64,000 nucleotides of DNA, taken from NCBI GenBank assembly GCA_933228765.1, contig OW121771.1, positions 18,352,001 to 18,416,000 of the forward strand. The letters are read 5' to 3'. The stretch is from Miltochrista miniata. Its lineage: Eukaryota > Arthropoda > Insecta > Lepidoptera > Erebidae. Each line of letters starts with the position of its first letter. Position 1 is the stretch's first letter. The translations under genes were made by a program, and so were the position numbers. Shown here in pieces: positions 8,461 to 19,154 of this stretch. The notes below the pieces were generated by a model. It had not been told where the DNA came from. It was given only the letters and a program-made list of their open reading frames with translations, and ran no database searches.

Positions 8461-9707
8461 CGATCCTCAGGGTGGCGTTTTATCTCCTCTTCTCTTCTCC
8501 ATCTTTATCAACTCTGCTACGAGTCACATTTCCAGTAACTTCCATCTCTATGCTGACGACTTGCAGCTGTATCGCCATTTTACGAGTAATGAAGCACTTT
8601 CTGGAATATCATCCATGAACCAGGATTTGGATAGATTAAGTGGCTGGGCCAGGTCGGTCGGATTACTCATTAACCCTTCTAAGTCGCAAGCTATCGTCAT
8701 TGGTAGTAAATACCAATGTGACAATCTACCTGTGTCGAAACTGAATCCGGTACTATTGGCTGGTATCCACATTCCATATACTAAGTCCGTGAAGAACCTG
8801 GGTGTGATTATGGATACCACGCTATCTTGGAGTGCTCACATTAGTGATGTCAGCAAGAAGGTTCACTTTTCTTTTCACTCTTTAAAATGTCTCCAGAGCC
8901 TCCTACCCCTGAGGACGAGAATCAATCTGGCGCAAACTCTTATACAACCCATTATTGACTACGCTGACGCTTGCTATTTAGACGCCACCGAGGAGCTTCT
9001 GGATAAACTTGAGAGGTTGCAAAATTTATGTATACGCTTCATATTCAATCTTAGAAAGTACGATCACGTTTCCCATTTTCGCAAAGAACTCAAGTGGCTC
9101 CCTATCCGTCTTCGCCGGAACACTCGTATTCTTAATCTAATTTTCAATATCCTTTACAATCCATCTTCACCTTCCTATCTGAGGGAGCGGTTCTCATGGG
9201 ATCGCTCTCCTGACGCTCCTTGCAGGTCTAACCTCCGCCTACTTCTCAAAATACCTCGACACAAAACTGATTTCTATTCATATTCCTTCACTGTGCATGC
9301 GGTCAGATTGTGGAATTCACTACCACCTAACATCAGAGACAGCAAAACTCTCACTACATTCAAAAGGAAAGTCCGTGAACATTATATTTCTACATTATAA
9401 ACCTATTTATGTATTTATTAAGTATATGTAGGTAAGTACATATGTTTATTTAGACCGTATTTATATTTTAAGTACATATTTATACCTATCAATAATTAAT
9501 GACATTTCGATTTATATTCTTTCATTAATTTTGTATGTATGTTTATTTAGTTCTAACCTATTCCTTCATTTACACACTTTTGAAAGTTCTTTTTCCTTTT
9601 TCATGTTCTCCTTTCGCTGGTCTGCTGTCTGCTGGTCTTAATGTTGTGATTCTTAAATTTCTTGTGTGTAAGTACATAAATAAATAAATAAATAAAATAA
9701 ATAAATA
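8461..9707 (+). mobile_element. 5'-truncated non-LTR retrotransposon
   Basis: This LINE copy starts abruptly at the PQGG motif of the RT domain, runs through the end of the ORF (9400) and a 300-bp 3' UTR, and ends in an AAAT-type tandem tail (9678-9707). The 5' truncation and repetitive tail are typical of TPRT products. No target duplication was found. Confidence 0.75.
8465..9400 (+). pseudogene. reverse transcriptase C-terminal half (LINE)
   Basis: The open frame runs from 8444 to 9400 without a stop. It holds PQGGVLSPLLFS, then YADDLQLYRHF with the catalytic Asp pair at about 8549-8554. The conserved thumb-region blocks follow (LGVIMDTTLSW, LIQPIIDYADACY) and the C-terminal RLWNSLPPNIR block. 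The endonuclease and the first RT motifs are lost, so it cannot transpose itself. The clade is Jockey or CR1-like and cannot be fixed by eye. The endonuclease fragment at 58640-59067 could belong to a related family, but they share no overlapping region to test that. Confidence 0.8.
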
Positions 9708-10617
9708 CGAAAACCGAACAGTATCAAAAATAAATATTCTAAAAGCCAAAAAGGGCGAACGCCTATTATCGTTGTTATTATTGTTTTTATGTATAGATAC
9801 TTAGGTATACTGTATTTCAATAGCTTTGCGCAAAAATGTAAACAAACACATTTGATCCTATATATCCATAGTTACTTGCAATTGAGTATTCACCCACCCT
9901 GATTATATTCCAGTATCCAGGAGTCATACAGTGTTCTTACAATCATTTCGACACCAAATAACTTCTTTATGACAGTTTATTTTCATTTAAAATACCTAGT
10001 AGGGATAGTAAAAAATTCAATGATTTGTCATAATATAGCTATATATTATTATATTATTATTAGATTAAACTGATTGAATCCTATTGTTGAGACTTCGCTG
10101 TCTGTATCTCACGAACCGTGATACTCGTAGATATATGTATAGCCACAGGGTGGAAACTCCATACAAATATATTCGTTTTCACCCACACTAATATACACGT
10201 AATGTGAATGCTTGAATCAAGCTTGAATGTGTGTGTGAGTATATGAAAAGTAAAGTAAATGTAGATGAAAAGTAATGATACCACAAAACAACTAGGATTT
10301 TAACAAACTTTGTAAACAAAAGGTTGTAATTTGGCACAGAGATACCTTAAAAATGTTATGAAATTTGGTAATCTAGGTACGAAGACGAATTAATTTTACG
10401 AAGTGAATAAACTTACTAGTCACCACATGCTGGGTGCATTCCCGGCACTATCGACACTCGGAACTTAGTCCAAGTTGGGTAATAAAACTAAATGGAACAA
10501 GTAAGTCCTGCAGTATCCACGTACATATACTAAATACTTACTCAACTCCCATTGGTACACAGGTTTTGCCGGCTGTGTATATATTCGGAACATATGCCTT
10601 CCATTTAATTATATAGG
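9708..10617. other. AT-rich spacer, nothing recognised
   Basis: No recognisable coding sequence or inverted-repeat element. 'GGTTGTAATTTGGCACAGAGATACC' near 10320 faintly recalls the RTE-like repeat. Confidence 0.45.
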
Positions 10618-10850
10618 TTAACTAGCTGATGCCCGCAGCTTCGCCCGCGTAAAATTTGTTTCCGTTCCCGCTTCCCGTATTTTATCCCCTTGGGGGTAGA
10701 ATTTATCAAAATCCTTTCTTAGCGGATGCCTACGTCATAACATCTACCTGCATGCCAAATTTCAGCCCGATCCGTCCAGTGGTTTGGGCTGTGCGTTGAT
10801 AGATCACTATGTCAGTCAGTCAGTCACCTTTGAGTTATATATATTTATAT
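10618..10850 (+). repeat. RTE-like 'CTAGCTGATGCCCGCAGCTTCGCCC' repeat
   Basis: It begins TAACTAGCTGATGCCCGCAG and contains TTCCGTTCCCGCTTCCCG, CATGCCAAATTTCAGCCCG and the GTCAGTCAGTCAGTCACC run. This is a very common lepidopteran dispersed sequence usually tied to RTE-type LINE ends. The reverse-oriented copy at 38370-38585 shares the same order. Confidence 0.65.
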
Positions 10851-10984
10851 AGATATAGATATTGATAGATATCGTTTGATAGAATAGGTATTTCATTCTG
10901 TCTAAGGCCAAATATTTTTATGGATGATGCAAATTTATAGTTATTTTAAATAGTTAACTTCACCAGTGTGTACTTGAAAAGATC

Positions 10985-12885
10985 TTTTTTTTTTTTTTTT
11001 TTTTTTTTTTTATACCACTAAGGTGGCAGACAAGCATACGGCCCACCAGATGTACCGGTGGTCACCGCAGCCTATGGACGTTTGCAACACCAGAGGCGCC
11101 ACACTCGCGCTGCCGACCCTGTAAAAACCTTCTAAGACCCCTCTTGAAGAACCCCATACTGTAGGCGTTTGGGAAAACCGAGGCAGGGAGATCATTCCAC
11201 AACCTAAGCGTGCGCGGTAGAAAGCCCCTATCGGATCTAACCGTGCTCGAGCGCTCCGGATGCAACATGTGAGGATGAACACCCTGTCTGTGGCGAGCGG
11301 TGCGATGATAGAATGTAGCCGTAGGCATCATGTCAAACAATTCCTCAGAGCACAAACCGTTATACAGCCGGTAGAATACACACAGAGAAGCAAAGTCTCT
11401 CCTGTCACTAAGAGGTTCCACATAACCTGCAAGTATGGGATCGCCGACAACTCTCATAGCACGCCTTTGCACCGAGTCAAAAGGATGAAGCTGGTATTCA
11501 GGTGCCCCCGCCCAGAGGTGACAGCAGTACTCCATGTGCGGCCGCACTTGCGACTTGTAGAGAAGCAGTGTTTGAGCCGCAGTAAAGTACCGCCGCGCCC
11601 TACTGAGCACTCCGAGCTTCTTGGACGCCAGCCTGGCCTTGTCCTCCAAATGACTTCGGAACTGAACGACATTGGAGATCTCAACACCAAGGATCCCTAT
11701 ACTTTCGGAGATGGTGAGTGACGTGCCCTGAAATTGTGGCGCCACAGTAAATGGGGTTTTCTTAGCAGTGAATACACATACTTGAGTCTTGGTGGGGTTG
11801 AATTGGACAAGATTTTGTCTTCCCCAATCGGACACTCTAGAGAGAGTAGCCTCGATTTCGGACACAAGTTTTTCACGACTTTCCTCCACTACAGCTCGAG
11901 AGATACCGGGACGGCCCGTGTAACATGTGTCACCCGTACTGTCGTCTGCATAACAATGAATGCCGTCAATGGACAACATGTCATTGATATGCAGCAGAAA
12001 CAAAGTGGGGGACAACACTGAGCCTTGTGGTACTCCAGCGTTTATGGCCATGCATTCAGAACAGCTGCCGTCAACAACGGCCCTGATGCTTCTACCGGCC
12101 AGAAAGCTGGACACCCATCCACATAAATTCTCGGGCAATCCATAGGAGGGCAATTTCGTTAGAAGACCACGGTGCCAGACCCGGTCAAAAGCTTTAGAGA
12201 TGTCAAGGCTCACTGCTAGAGCCTCGCCTTTGCTCTCAATAGCCGCCGCCCATCGGTGTGTGAGGTACACGAGAAGATCGCCTGTCGAGCGACCGTGACG
12301 GAAACCATACTGTCGATCACTGAGCAGGTCGTGTTCCTCAAGGTACCTCAGGAGCTGTGCATTAATTACACGCTCCATCACCTTTGATAATAGGGAGGTG
12401 ACAGCTATAGGCCTGTAATTGGCCGGGTCGGTCCTGTCACCTTTCTTGGGCACAGGATGCACGTAAGCGGTCTTCCACGACGCCGGGACTTTTTTCATGG
12501 AGTAGGAAAGCGTGAAAAGACGTGTAAGTACCGGACACAACTCCGCACCACACCGCTTAAGCACCACCGCGGGAATGCCGTCCGGCCCACTCGACTTATG
12601 CACGTCAAGGGTATGAAGCTCCCGCCTGACATCCCGCTGCCTGAATTTAATTTCTGGCATTGAAGTGCCACACCAGGGGATGTCAGGCGGCAGCGCACCT
12701 CCATCGTTCATGGTCGAGTTGGAGGCAAAGATAGAGCCCAAAAGGTCGGCTTTCTCCTTGGCACTCTGGGCCAGACTACCGTCCCGTTTCTGCAGGGGTG
12801 GTAATCCTGACCGACAGAAGTTTCCCTCGGCAGCTTTGGCAAGCGACCAGAATTCACGACTTCCAGATCTAAGTACAACTTTAAT
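10985..12885 (-). mobile_element. family-A LINE copy A1 (minus strand, 5'-truncated)
   Basis: It ends at a 27-nt poly(T) (10985-11011), which is its poly(A) tail on the minus strand. The 3' UTR (11012-11061) carries two small hairpins. The coding part runs to about 12880, where homology to copy A2 stops, so the endonuclease region was never copied. No convincing target duplication was found. Confidence 0.8.
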
Positions 12886-12900
12886 AAAAAACAGCATCAA
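11062..12900 (-). CDS. LINE reverse transcriptase, family A, frame intact
   Basis: The frame is open for 612 codons with no stop. Homology to the copy at 48.4-50.3 kb starts at about residue 10 (SGSREFWSLAKAAEGNF), so the first methionines lie in flanking DNA and the true protein was longer. RT motifs in order: SSGPDGIPAVVLK near 95; NYRPIAVTSLLSKVMERV near 165; GFRHGRSTGD near 200; SLDISKAFDRVW near 232 (first Asp); GVPQGSVLSPTLF near 292; CYADDS near 318. The C-terminal LWNDLPASVFP and FFKRGLRRFLQG blocks close the protein. The catalytic residues are intact but the AP endonuclease is absent, so at best the RT is active in trans. The clade is probably Jockey-like. Confidence 0.85.
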   Translation of the reverse strand: MMLFFIKVVLRSGSREFWSLAKAAEGNFCRSGLPPLQKRDGSLAQSAKEKADLLGSIFASNSTMNDGGALPPDIPWCGTSMPEIKFRQRDVRRELHTLDVHKSSGPDGIPAVVLKRCGAELCPVLTRLFTLSYSMKKVPASWKTAYVHPVPKKGDRTDPANYRPIAVTSLLSKVMERVINAQLLRYLEEHDLLSDRQYGFRHGRSTGDLLVYLTHRWAAAIESKGEALAVSLDISKAFDRVWHRGLLTKLPSYGLPENLCGWVSSFLAGRSIRAVVDGSCSECMAINAGVPQGSVLSPTLFLLHINDMLSIDGIHCYADDSTGDTCYTGRPGISRAVVEESREKLVSEIEATLSRVSDWGRQNLVQFNPTKTQVCVFTAKKTPFTVAPQFQGTSLTISESIGILGVEISNVVQFRSHLEDKARLASKKLGVLSRARRYFTAAQTLLLYKSQVRPHMEYCCHLWAGAPEYQLHPFDSVQRRAMRVVGDPILAGYVEPLSDRRDFASLCVFYRLYNGLCSEELFDMMPTATFYHRTARHRQGVHPHMLHPERSSTVRSDRGFLPRTLRLWNDLPASVFPNAYSMGFFKRGLRRFLQGRQRECGASGVANVHRLR

Positions 12901-12948
12901 ATCATCACATCCCTAAAAATATTATGAATGCGAAAGTAGGTATGGATG

Positions 12949-13081
12949 GATGTATTTCTGGGCCATATTTCTGATGACTTACCCGTAGCTTCCAGCCGTA
13001 GGCAGTGGTAGAGCACGTATGTTTTAGAAGGTAGGAGCCCGGCATAGCATCCATGAGGAATATCCACACAAAAAAAATTAA
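12949..13081 (+). repeat. R1-clade LINE 3' UTR copy
   Basis: It contains CGTAGGCAGTGGTAG, GGTAGGAGCCCGGCATAGC and ATCCATGAGGAATATCCACAC, then an A-run. The 5' end is truncated. Confidence 0.6.
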
Positions 13082-13084
13082 AAG

Positions 13085-13200
13085 ATGTATGTTACTCTTT
13101 CACGCTCTAACTGCTGAACCGATGGAGCTGAAATTTGGTGCAGAGATAGATTATAGCCTCGAATAACATTACAGCCTTTATCCAGGAACAGAACTCAACT
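13085..13200 (-). repeat. RTE-like repeat fragment
   Basis: 'GTATGTTACTCTTTCACGCTC' and 'GGAGCTGAAATTTGGTGCAGAG' match the reverse-oriented copy at 38400-38470. 13200-13440 is unassigned. Confidence 0.5.
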
Positions 13201-13439
13201 CGAGCGGAGTTGCGGGCGCCATCTTGTAGATAATATTTAAATCCCCGTTTGTCACGAACGTGACTCTCGGCATTGTCATAAATTCAGATTTATATTCCAC
13301 CCTCCAGTACTTTCGCCGTCGCGTAGTTTTGACGATGTCTGCCTCAAGGGATGGCTAGGTGCAAGTTAATACTAGGTCAACGTGGGACCTAGTTTTTGAG
13401 AGTAGAGTATTTATCGCAACAGGTAAAAAGTAACGTATT

Positions 13440-13545
13440 ACGTGAGTAAAATTCTAAAAAGTTGAAATGTGGACATTATAGTATGCCTCTGCCTACCCAT
13501 TCGGGGATTAATGGCGTGACTATAGCTATGTATGAATGTGTTAAA
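13440..13545 (+). repeat. SINE shared-tail fragment
   Basis: 'AAATTCTAAAAAGTTGAAATG' through 'TGCCTCTGCCTACCCATTCG' and 'ATTAATGGCGTGACTATAG' matches the tail of the SINEs at 22290-22395 and 4096-4200. The head is missing. Confidence 0.6.
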
Positions 13546-13659
13546 AGTAAAAAAAAACCACACAACCCATTATAAAAGTATCTAAAGAGATAAACGGCAA
13601 AACAATAATTATACCTACTCAGGTTTTATCGTTGAAATAAATACATAAATAAAACTCAT

Positions 13660-14497
13660 TTTTGTGGGCAATTCAACCCCTAGGTTCCTCTACATCTTGC
13701 ATCCTAATAATATAGGATTTAAGAAACAGGATACAAAACTACTTCTGTACAATTCTCTCGTCCGCAGCCATCTCGAATACGCAAGTACAGTGTGGTCACC
13801 TTTTTACGCTGTCCAATCTCAAAGGATTGAAAGCCTGCAGCGAGCCTTTACTCGAAACATTGCGTACTTTTGTAGCGGCTTTTCTCATAGGAGCCCTTAT
13901 TACCAACGCTTATCTAAATTTAACATGATCAGTCTATCTAATCGCCGACGCCTATTAGACCTTTGTTTTCTCCATAAATTACTGAATAATAAAATACAGT
14001 GTAATTATCTACTAGAAAAAATTCCTCTGGCCATTCCACACTCCTATCCTAGATTTAAAATTACTAAACTTTTCTTTATTAATTTTTGTAGAACAAATTT
14101 AGGCAGACAATCACCTGTAAACAGAATTCTTGATTTGTGCAATAATATTCACACTTGCGATCCAGACATTGACATTTTTCAACTTTCATTCGATAAATTT
14201 AAAATTAAAGTAGTGAACACATTTAGCATAACTTGAATTCCAAGTCCTTTCTTTTTTATTTCAATTTATAACCAATTTTGTTAAAATTAAAATAAACCAC
14301 TACGTATATTTATCTACCTATGCCTAGTTAGTATTAAATATTACTCACTTTACATAAAACAATGTAATATTTTTATGGTGAATGCTATGTACACCGTAAT
14401 TGTCATTCATATCAGATGTAATACCATGTGCTCATTATTGTTAATGTTTAAATATGTATGATGTGGTTGTACTATTATAATAAATAATAAATAATAT
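13660..14497 (+). mobile_element. 5'-truncated LINE remnant with TAA-rich tail
   Basis: The copy covers the C-terminal part of an ORF2 plus 3' UTR and ends in AATAAATAATAAATAAT near 14479-14497. It is clearly distinct in sequence from family A and from the 59-62 kb element. Confidence 0.65.
13664..14236 (+). pseudogene. LINE ORF2 C-terminal fragment
   Basis: About 190 codons are open. The conserved block KLLLYNSLVRSHLEYASTVW, downstream of the RT palm in Jockey/CR1-type LINEs, is followed by RIESLQRAFTR. The end (FDKFKIKVV) is typical of the extreme C-terminus. No RT catalytic motif remains. The sequence just upstream of 13700 is a degraded version of the same block, so the truncation lies near 13660. 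Confidence 0.7.
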
Positions 14498-15590
14498 ACA
14501 TCTACGTTACAACTCTTTGGTTTTCTTGGCATGAGAGTACCTATACACATCAAAGTCAAGTAATTGTAATAGTTATTATTATTACAATTAATTGACTTTT
14601 CAACTACTTTACTAATAATTTTAATTAAAGTTTATGACAGTCTTTTAAATATCAACGTACCTACCTATTCATGTAGATCCAAATATGGACTAAGTTCTAC
14701 TTCAGTAAATCGTTGGAGACTTCATCAAGTCTCGTTACACCAAGTTTCACAGCAATATACCTATCACTTCCCTACACTTTGTGTACGTCTTCGTGTCTTT
14801 TGTGTTTAAGAATTCACGATTTTTACATTATAAATACTCAAAATACACTCGTCTCAAAAATCATAAAACGGAATGGAGTTAGCGTATAATTTTTCAAAAT
14901 TAGTGTATTTCCGATTCCCGTTAAACCTCTTCTTGAATCCTGTACCAGTACCACATCCTACACTGGATCCAATATACAGTTGTAAGCTGCCAAAAAATCC
15001 ACGATGCCTATATCCACTGGACTTGGTAAACAGTCAGTCAAAAAATACTTTTTACTCAGTAACTTTAGTTACTTCAACTTGTGGGGAACGCACTCGTCGT
15101 ATTTAAACCTTGTTTCTACACTGCAGAACACTTGCAGATTGCAGACATCCCTAACAAGTAACCATTGTCGCCAACCCTAATTGTAGACAGTGTCATTTTC
15201 CACAGGTATCGACATACGAAGATCAGAATCTGTTGACGTTTATTTTTTTTTGAAAACATTAGCCTTCTTCTTTGTAATCCTAACATCTGCAATTCTCTTG
15301 ATATAAAGAAGCTTAGTGGAATACTATAAAGCTTATTCCAAATAATCGAATAAAATCCCTCTTAGTCTTCAACTGACCTTTATACTTATGAGTGAATGTA
15401 CCTCTAAGATTTCAATTTGTTTTGGAAATGAGATGTTATCAAACGATTGAATGATTATGAATATGATGAAACAAAGTGGTGACTGGTGACAGAATTTTAT
15501 AAGCAACTGGTTTACTAGACAGAAATAGTTTGTATTAATTATGCGGGCGTCCAATATCAGCGTTCAATATCAATCAATCAATATCAATAC
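14498..15590. other. AT-rich spacer with one hairpin
   Basis: The only structure seen is an 18-bp-arm hairpin at about 14553-14601 (AGTCAAGTAATTGTAATA and its near-perfect reverse complement). Two modest ORFs have no recognisable similarity. From 15595 to 15775 the 'CTCAGCAACCGCTTAACCGAT' sequence looks like an RTE-like fragment. Confidence 0.4.
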
Positions 15591-16067
15591 ATAATAATAA
15601 AATCGTAACTGTCAGTTTGTATCTACGTTTGTGCACGCTAATCTCAGCAACCGCTTAACCGATTGCAATGCGATTTTCTTTATTGCGTTGCGGTTTGCTT
15701 CACTTGACATTAAGTGTTTCTTTCATGTCAATCGGTTCATAAATAAAAAAAGTTATATCAATCTACAGAGTCACATATACAATAATACAATAATACAATA
15801 AACTTTATTGATTTTCTCTCACATAATATCTTACATGGGTGATACATTAGGTAGGTACATTTTCCTCGATAGTAATAAAATATGTGAGAGACTGGCATCT
15901 GTACTAGGAAGACCTGTGTGACAGATTACCAGCCTCTCCGGACTCTGAACATGTGGCATTAGGTTAGGTACCTTTTATATCATGCTAACAATCAATTTAC
16001 ACATAAGAAATATAAATCCATGCCTACACATATATCATAATATGTATGCTATATATATACACATTTT

Positions 16068-16985
16068 TTCAATACATTGGTAGTAATTTCATCAATACCT
16101 ACGGAGTTTGTATTGTTTAGAGACCTTATTATATTTTTAACCTCTATGAAGCCTAAAGGTTGCAGGAATATACTATTTAGTGACCTTGTTTTATTTGTAT
16201 TTATTGTTTCCTTTAAATTTCCTTTACCTGTTTCAATGAAATACTGATTAAAACAGTTTGCGATATCCTTTGAATTATTAATTATATTGTCATTTACCCT
16301 TAGTCTTGATATTATATTATTAGTTATTTGATTATTATCATTTTCATTAATAATTTGCCAGGAAGTTCGGCATATATTATTAGAGTTTTTTAAAATCCTT
16401 TCGTTGTAATTTTTTTGGGATTTATTAATACATTGCTTTAGGATTTTTGAATAATTTTGGTACTTATATATATGTCACTCAGATTTACTACAACTTTATT
16501 AGATTTAAGTGTATTTATGTTAAGATCTCCAACAATAACAAGATTTTGTTTCTTAGCCGAACAAAACAAAACTGTGTAAAAACTCATCAAGGTATTCCAA
16601 AAATAAGTGTACGTTGGAATTAGGAGTGCGATACAAACACACAATCATTAATTTTAGTCCTTCCAGTCCTACACCGCAGCATTCAAACACATTTTCACGC
16701 GAATGTGATCTTATGTTTGTCAGCTCTTTATATTTAATTCCCTTTTTAATATACACAGAGACGGCTCCTCTAGAGGGGTCCCGTTTCCTGTCACGGACAG
16801 GTCTCTTAGGTCTGCAATAAATGGCACCTAGCTCGTATGCTATTAATTTTGCATTGCATATGTTAATTTCCTCCATGAATGTCTCCGAGAAACATAAGAC
16901 ATCTGGCTGTATTTTGGTTTCGTATAGGTTGGTAACAGTTATTTCAATTTGTTCCCTCTTAGATATTAACCCTGCAATGTTTTGA
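16068..16985 (-). pseudogene. ORF2 remnant: endonuclease N-half plus RT N-terminus
   Basis: The reading frame overlaps the end of ORF1 (about 16985-16959). It then shows the QNIAGLISKRE start of an AP endonuclease, CFSETF with the catalytic Glu, and RGAVSVYIKKGIKY. A frameshift near 16560 is followed by VIVGDLNINTL. Then the coding sequence jumps, about half the endonuclease being missing, to a linker ending CRTSWQIINEN and ANCFNQYFIETGKGN. The RT entry motif LNNTNSVGIDEITTNVLKKC follows and homology stops near 16068. All RT catalytic motifs are deleted. Confidence 0.75.
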
Positions 16986-18320
16986 TGGAAGATATTCGAC
17001 GCGAAAAAGAATTTTCCCCGTAGAAGTGGACGGTAATGGTTCTATAATTATCGATGAACTCGCGTTACTGCAAGATTTTGCATGCAACCTCGAAAAGTAG
17101 TATGGTATGGTCCCCTTACGAGCCGTAGCTGTTTCAGTATTAGTCCTACTATGAGTTGGGGGTTTATTATGTGGTTTAATAACAGAAAAATAGTAAGGTA
17201 TTGTTCCTCGCTTAGGAACTTGTTCACCGCCCAAATTCCGTACCAAACGGCTACGCACATCCCCGACGTGTAAGCGAGTGTGTTTTAGGTACTTATGATT
17301 ATAGTCATATTGATCGATCGATAGGTTAATTTCTTTACATAAGTTAGAATATTTTTTATTAAACAAGTTACAAGAAGTATTGTCATTTGCAAACGGTACA
17401 AACTTGCAATTGGAAGTGTGCATGCATATTAACTTAAGCATGCTATTCAGCTTGCGTTCATTTAAGTATTTATTTTGACTTACACCTAAAACAATGACCT
17501 GATAGTTTTGAAGTAGTCTTAGTACCATAGTCAGTTCTGACATTATGCACATAGGATTAGAGTCATGTTCTCCTACTGATAATATGACTTTGTCTCCATC
17601 GTGAATATCGGCGTGGCAGATTGTGTCTAAGATGTGCTTTGAACTTGCTCCAGGCTTTATGAAACTTGAAAAATCATAATGTTCGTAGTTTGTACCTACG
17701 CGTGATTCAACAAGCTGAGTTGTCAGCCCGCGACATTGGCTGCCACCGAAGATGTAAATTTTTTTCATGCTTACCAGGTTCTTCATTACAGCCTCAGAAC
17801 CCTGGTTCTGCTGACCTATATTTGTGGTCTGTGTTGATTTTGACAGTACAGTACTATTTGCAAGACCAATGCTATCGTTTCTTAATCTTGAGCTTTCCTC
17901 TCCAGAATCATAGAACCTTGAAGTGTCCATTAGTAAATGTCGGGATTGTCGTCTTTTAGAATTAATTTGCGTTTTAGATTTTTGTGGAGAAGTTTTACAT
18001 ACATCCTTAAGTGATGAAATTTGTTGTGATTGTTTAAACATAGAATTTTTCAATTCTGCAATTTCCATATGTAAGTTACTAATTTCATTGTTTGCTATTT
18101 CTAATTTTTGTCTCAGTTCTTCATTTTGTGTTGTTAGTTTATTAATAGATTGGTGGTCCCGGCCACTGGACAGGTCCAGACTTCTCGCATATTTATCTTC
18201 CGAATCTAAAGAGTCTAGGGAAGATGATTCTAACGATTCCAATGACTTTGCTTTAAATAGCGCTCTCCGTCTTAAAGTAACATTAGATATTTTTTCAGCC
18301 GATAATTGCATTAGATTCAT
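16959..18320 (-). CDS. LINE ORF1 with coiled coil and SGNH-esterase-like domain
   Basis: The 453 codons are uninterrupted. A Ser/Leu-rich N-terminus is followed by a predicted coiled coil at about 60-107 (heptad-like, Leu/Ile-rich). Residues about 185-345 resemble the esterase domain of some CR1/L2 ORF1 proteins. Block I-like FGGSQCRG holds the candidate nucleophile Ser, ILSVGEHDSN sits where the GxND block is expected, and a C-terminal HTRLHVGD supplies a candidate His. The tail carries two copies of RKGTIPYYFS/KRGTIPYYFS about 27 residues apart. Esterase ORF1s are thought to bind membranes or lipids and aid RNP transport. Whether this one is catalytic is unclear because the Asn of the family motif is not obvious. 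Confidence 0.7.
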   Translation of the reverse strand: MNLMQLSAEKISNVTLRRRALFKAKSLESLESSSLDSLDSEDKYARSLDLSSGRDHQSINKLTTQNEELRQKLEIANNEISNLHMEIAELKNSMFKQSQQISSLKDVCKTSPQKSKTQINSKRRQSRHLLMDTSRFYDSGEESSRLRNDSIGLANSTVLSKSTQTTNIGQQNQGSEAVMKNLVSMKKIYIFGGSQCRGLTTQLVESRVGTNYEHYDFSSFIKPGASSKHILDTICHADIHDGDKVILSVGEHDSNPMCIMSELTMVLRLLQNYQVIVLGVSQNKYLNERKLNSMLKLICMHTSNCKFVPFANDNTSCNLFNKKYSNLCKEINLSIDQYDYNHKYLKHTRLHVGDVRSRLVRNLGGEQVPKRGTIPYYFSVIKPHNKPPTHSRTNTETATARKGTIPYYFSRLHAKSCSNASSSIIIEPLPSTSTGKILFRVEYLPSKHCRVNI

Positions 18321-18351
18321 TTTAAAATTACGAGAAGTAGTGATAAAATAA

Positions 18352-19150
18352 GAAATATCTATTATTTGATTACTAGCAGCGTTATCTTGTGTAATATAGA
18401 ATAACTACTTTAGTTTCATATACCTCGATAGATGTCAGAATTTAAAAAAAACCCTCTTGATCAATTATATTATATTCAATTAAATCCTTCTTAGTCTATT
18501 ATATTCTGTCTGTTTATCTTTAGTCAAAAATCATTAAGTCTGGTCAATCAATAAGTAGTCAACTTTTATTCTTGGTCAATGATCATAATCAGTTTGTCAA
18601 ACTGCTGTTTGTTATGGTACAAGTAGCGCCATCAAGCGCAGAAAGGTTGCAATTGTGCAAGAGACGTGTAACACTTTCGCTGATTGAGTTTTTGTTCTAT
18701 GTCTATTAAAGAAATTCACTACAATGTGTACCATAAACTATTTTACTCTGTGTTGCACAAACAATCTTCATAAATGTGGGTACTTTTTTGTTTTCGTAAA
18801 TGATAAATTCTTAAGATGTTATTAAGTGTATTGTAAATGTACTTAACATAATATTAGTACAAAGCAGACTTAACTTTGTGAGTCTCCTTCTCGTAGATAA
18901 TCACAAATCATTGACCAGTGCACATTGCAAAATATACACTTACTTGTTTGATTTGAAAAGTGACGATGTTGCTTAAAATGACTTCTAAAAGTAATTCAGA
19001 TAATAAGTTCCTTAGTCTTGGTAGAAAACTGCTGCGAGCATTAACGTGTGTACATAACACTTCTTTACATACAAAAACACACTTTTATCGTCCAAATTAA
19101 CAATCTTAGTATTCAAAATCTATTTAAATGCAGAGAGGCAAATGTTTACA
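18352..19150. other. probable 5' leader of the CR1-like LINE and unassigned AT-rich DNA
   Basis: Upstream of the minus-strand ORF1 the 'AGTAGCGCCATCAAGCGC' stretch near 18625 resembles 'TACCGCCATCTATTGATG' in the leader of the 59-64 kb LINE. This suggests the element starts near 18680. Nothing recognised beyond that. Confidence 0.3.
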
Positions 19151-19154
19151 TGTC

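Larger units (their letters stand above)
15783..18351 (-). mobile_element. CR1-like LINE with esterase ORF1, internally deleted
   Basis: This is a minus-strand element. Order along its own strand: ORF1 18320-16959; overlapping ORF2 start; endonuclease N-terminal half; a deletion; the linker and RT N-terminus (about 16440-16068); a second deletion; then a 3' UTR ending with AATAAA and three tandem copies of TTATTGTA (about 15783-15815). It ends in a short tandem repeat rather than poly(A), as in CR1/L2-type LINEs. The 5' leader may extend to about 18680. It is non-autonomous because ORF2 lacks the RT core. Confidence 0.75.

Noticed and set aside
11260..12916. Several plus-strand ORFs across 11.26-12.9 kb
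   Set aside because: They are antisense to the family-A reverse transcriptase and show no domains of their own.
17666..18351. Plus-strand ORFs across the esterase-type ORF1
   Set aside because: Antisense reading of ORF1; compositionally Leu/Ser-rich with no motif.
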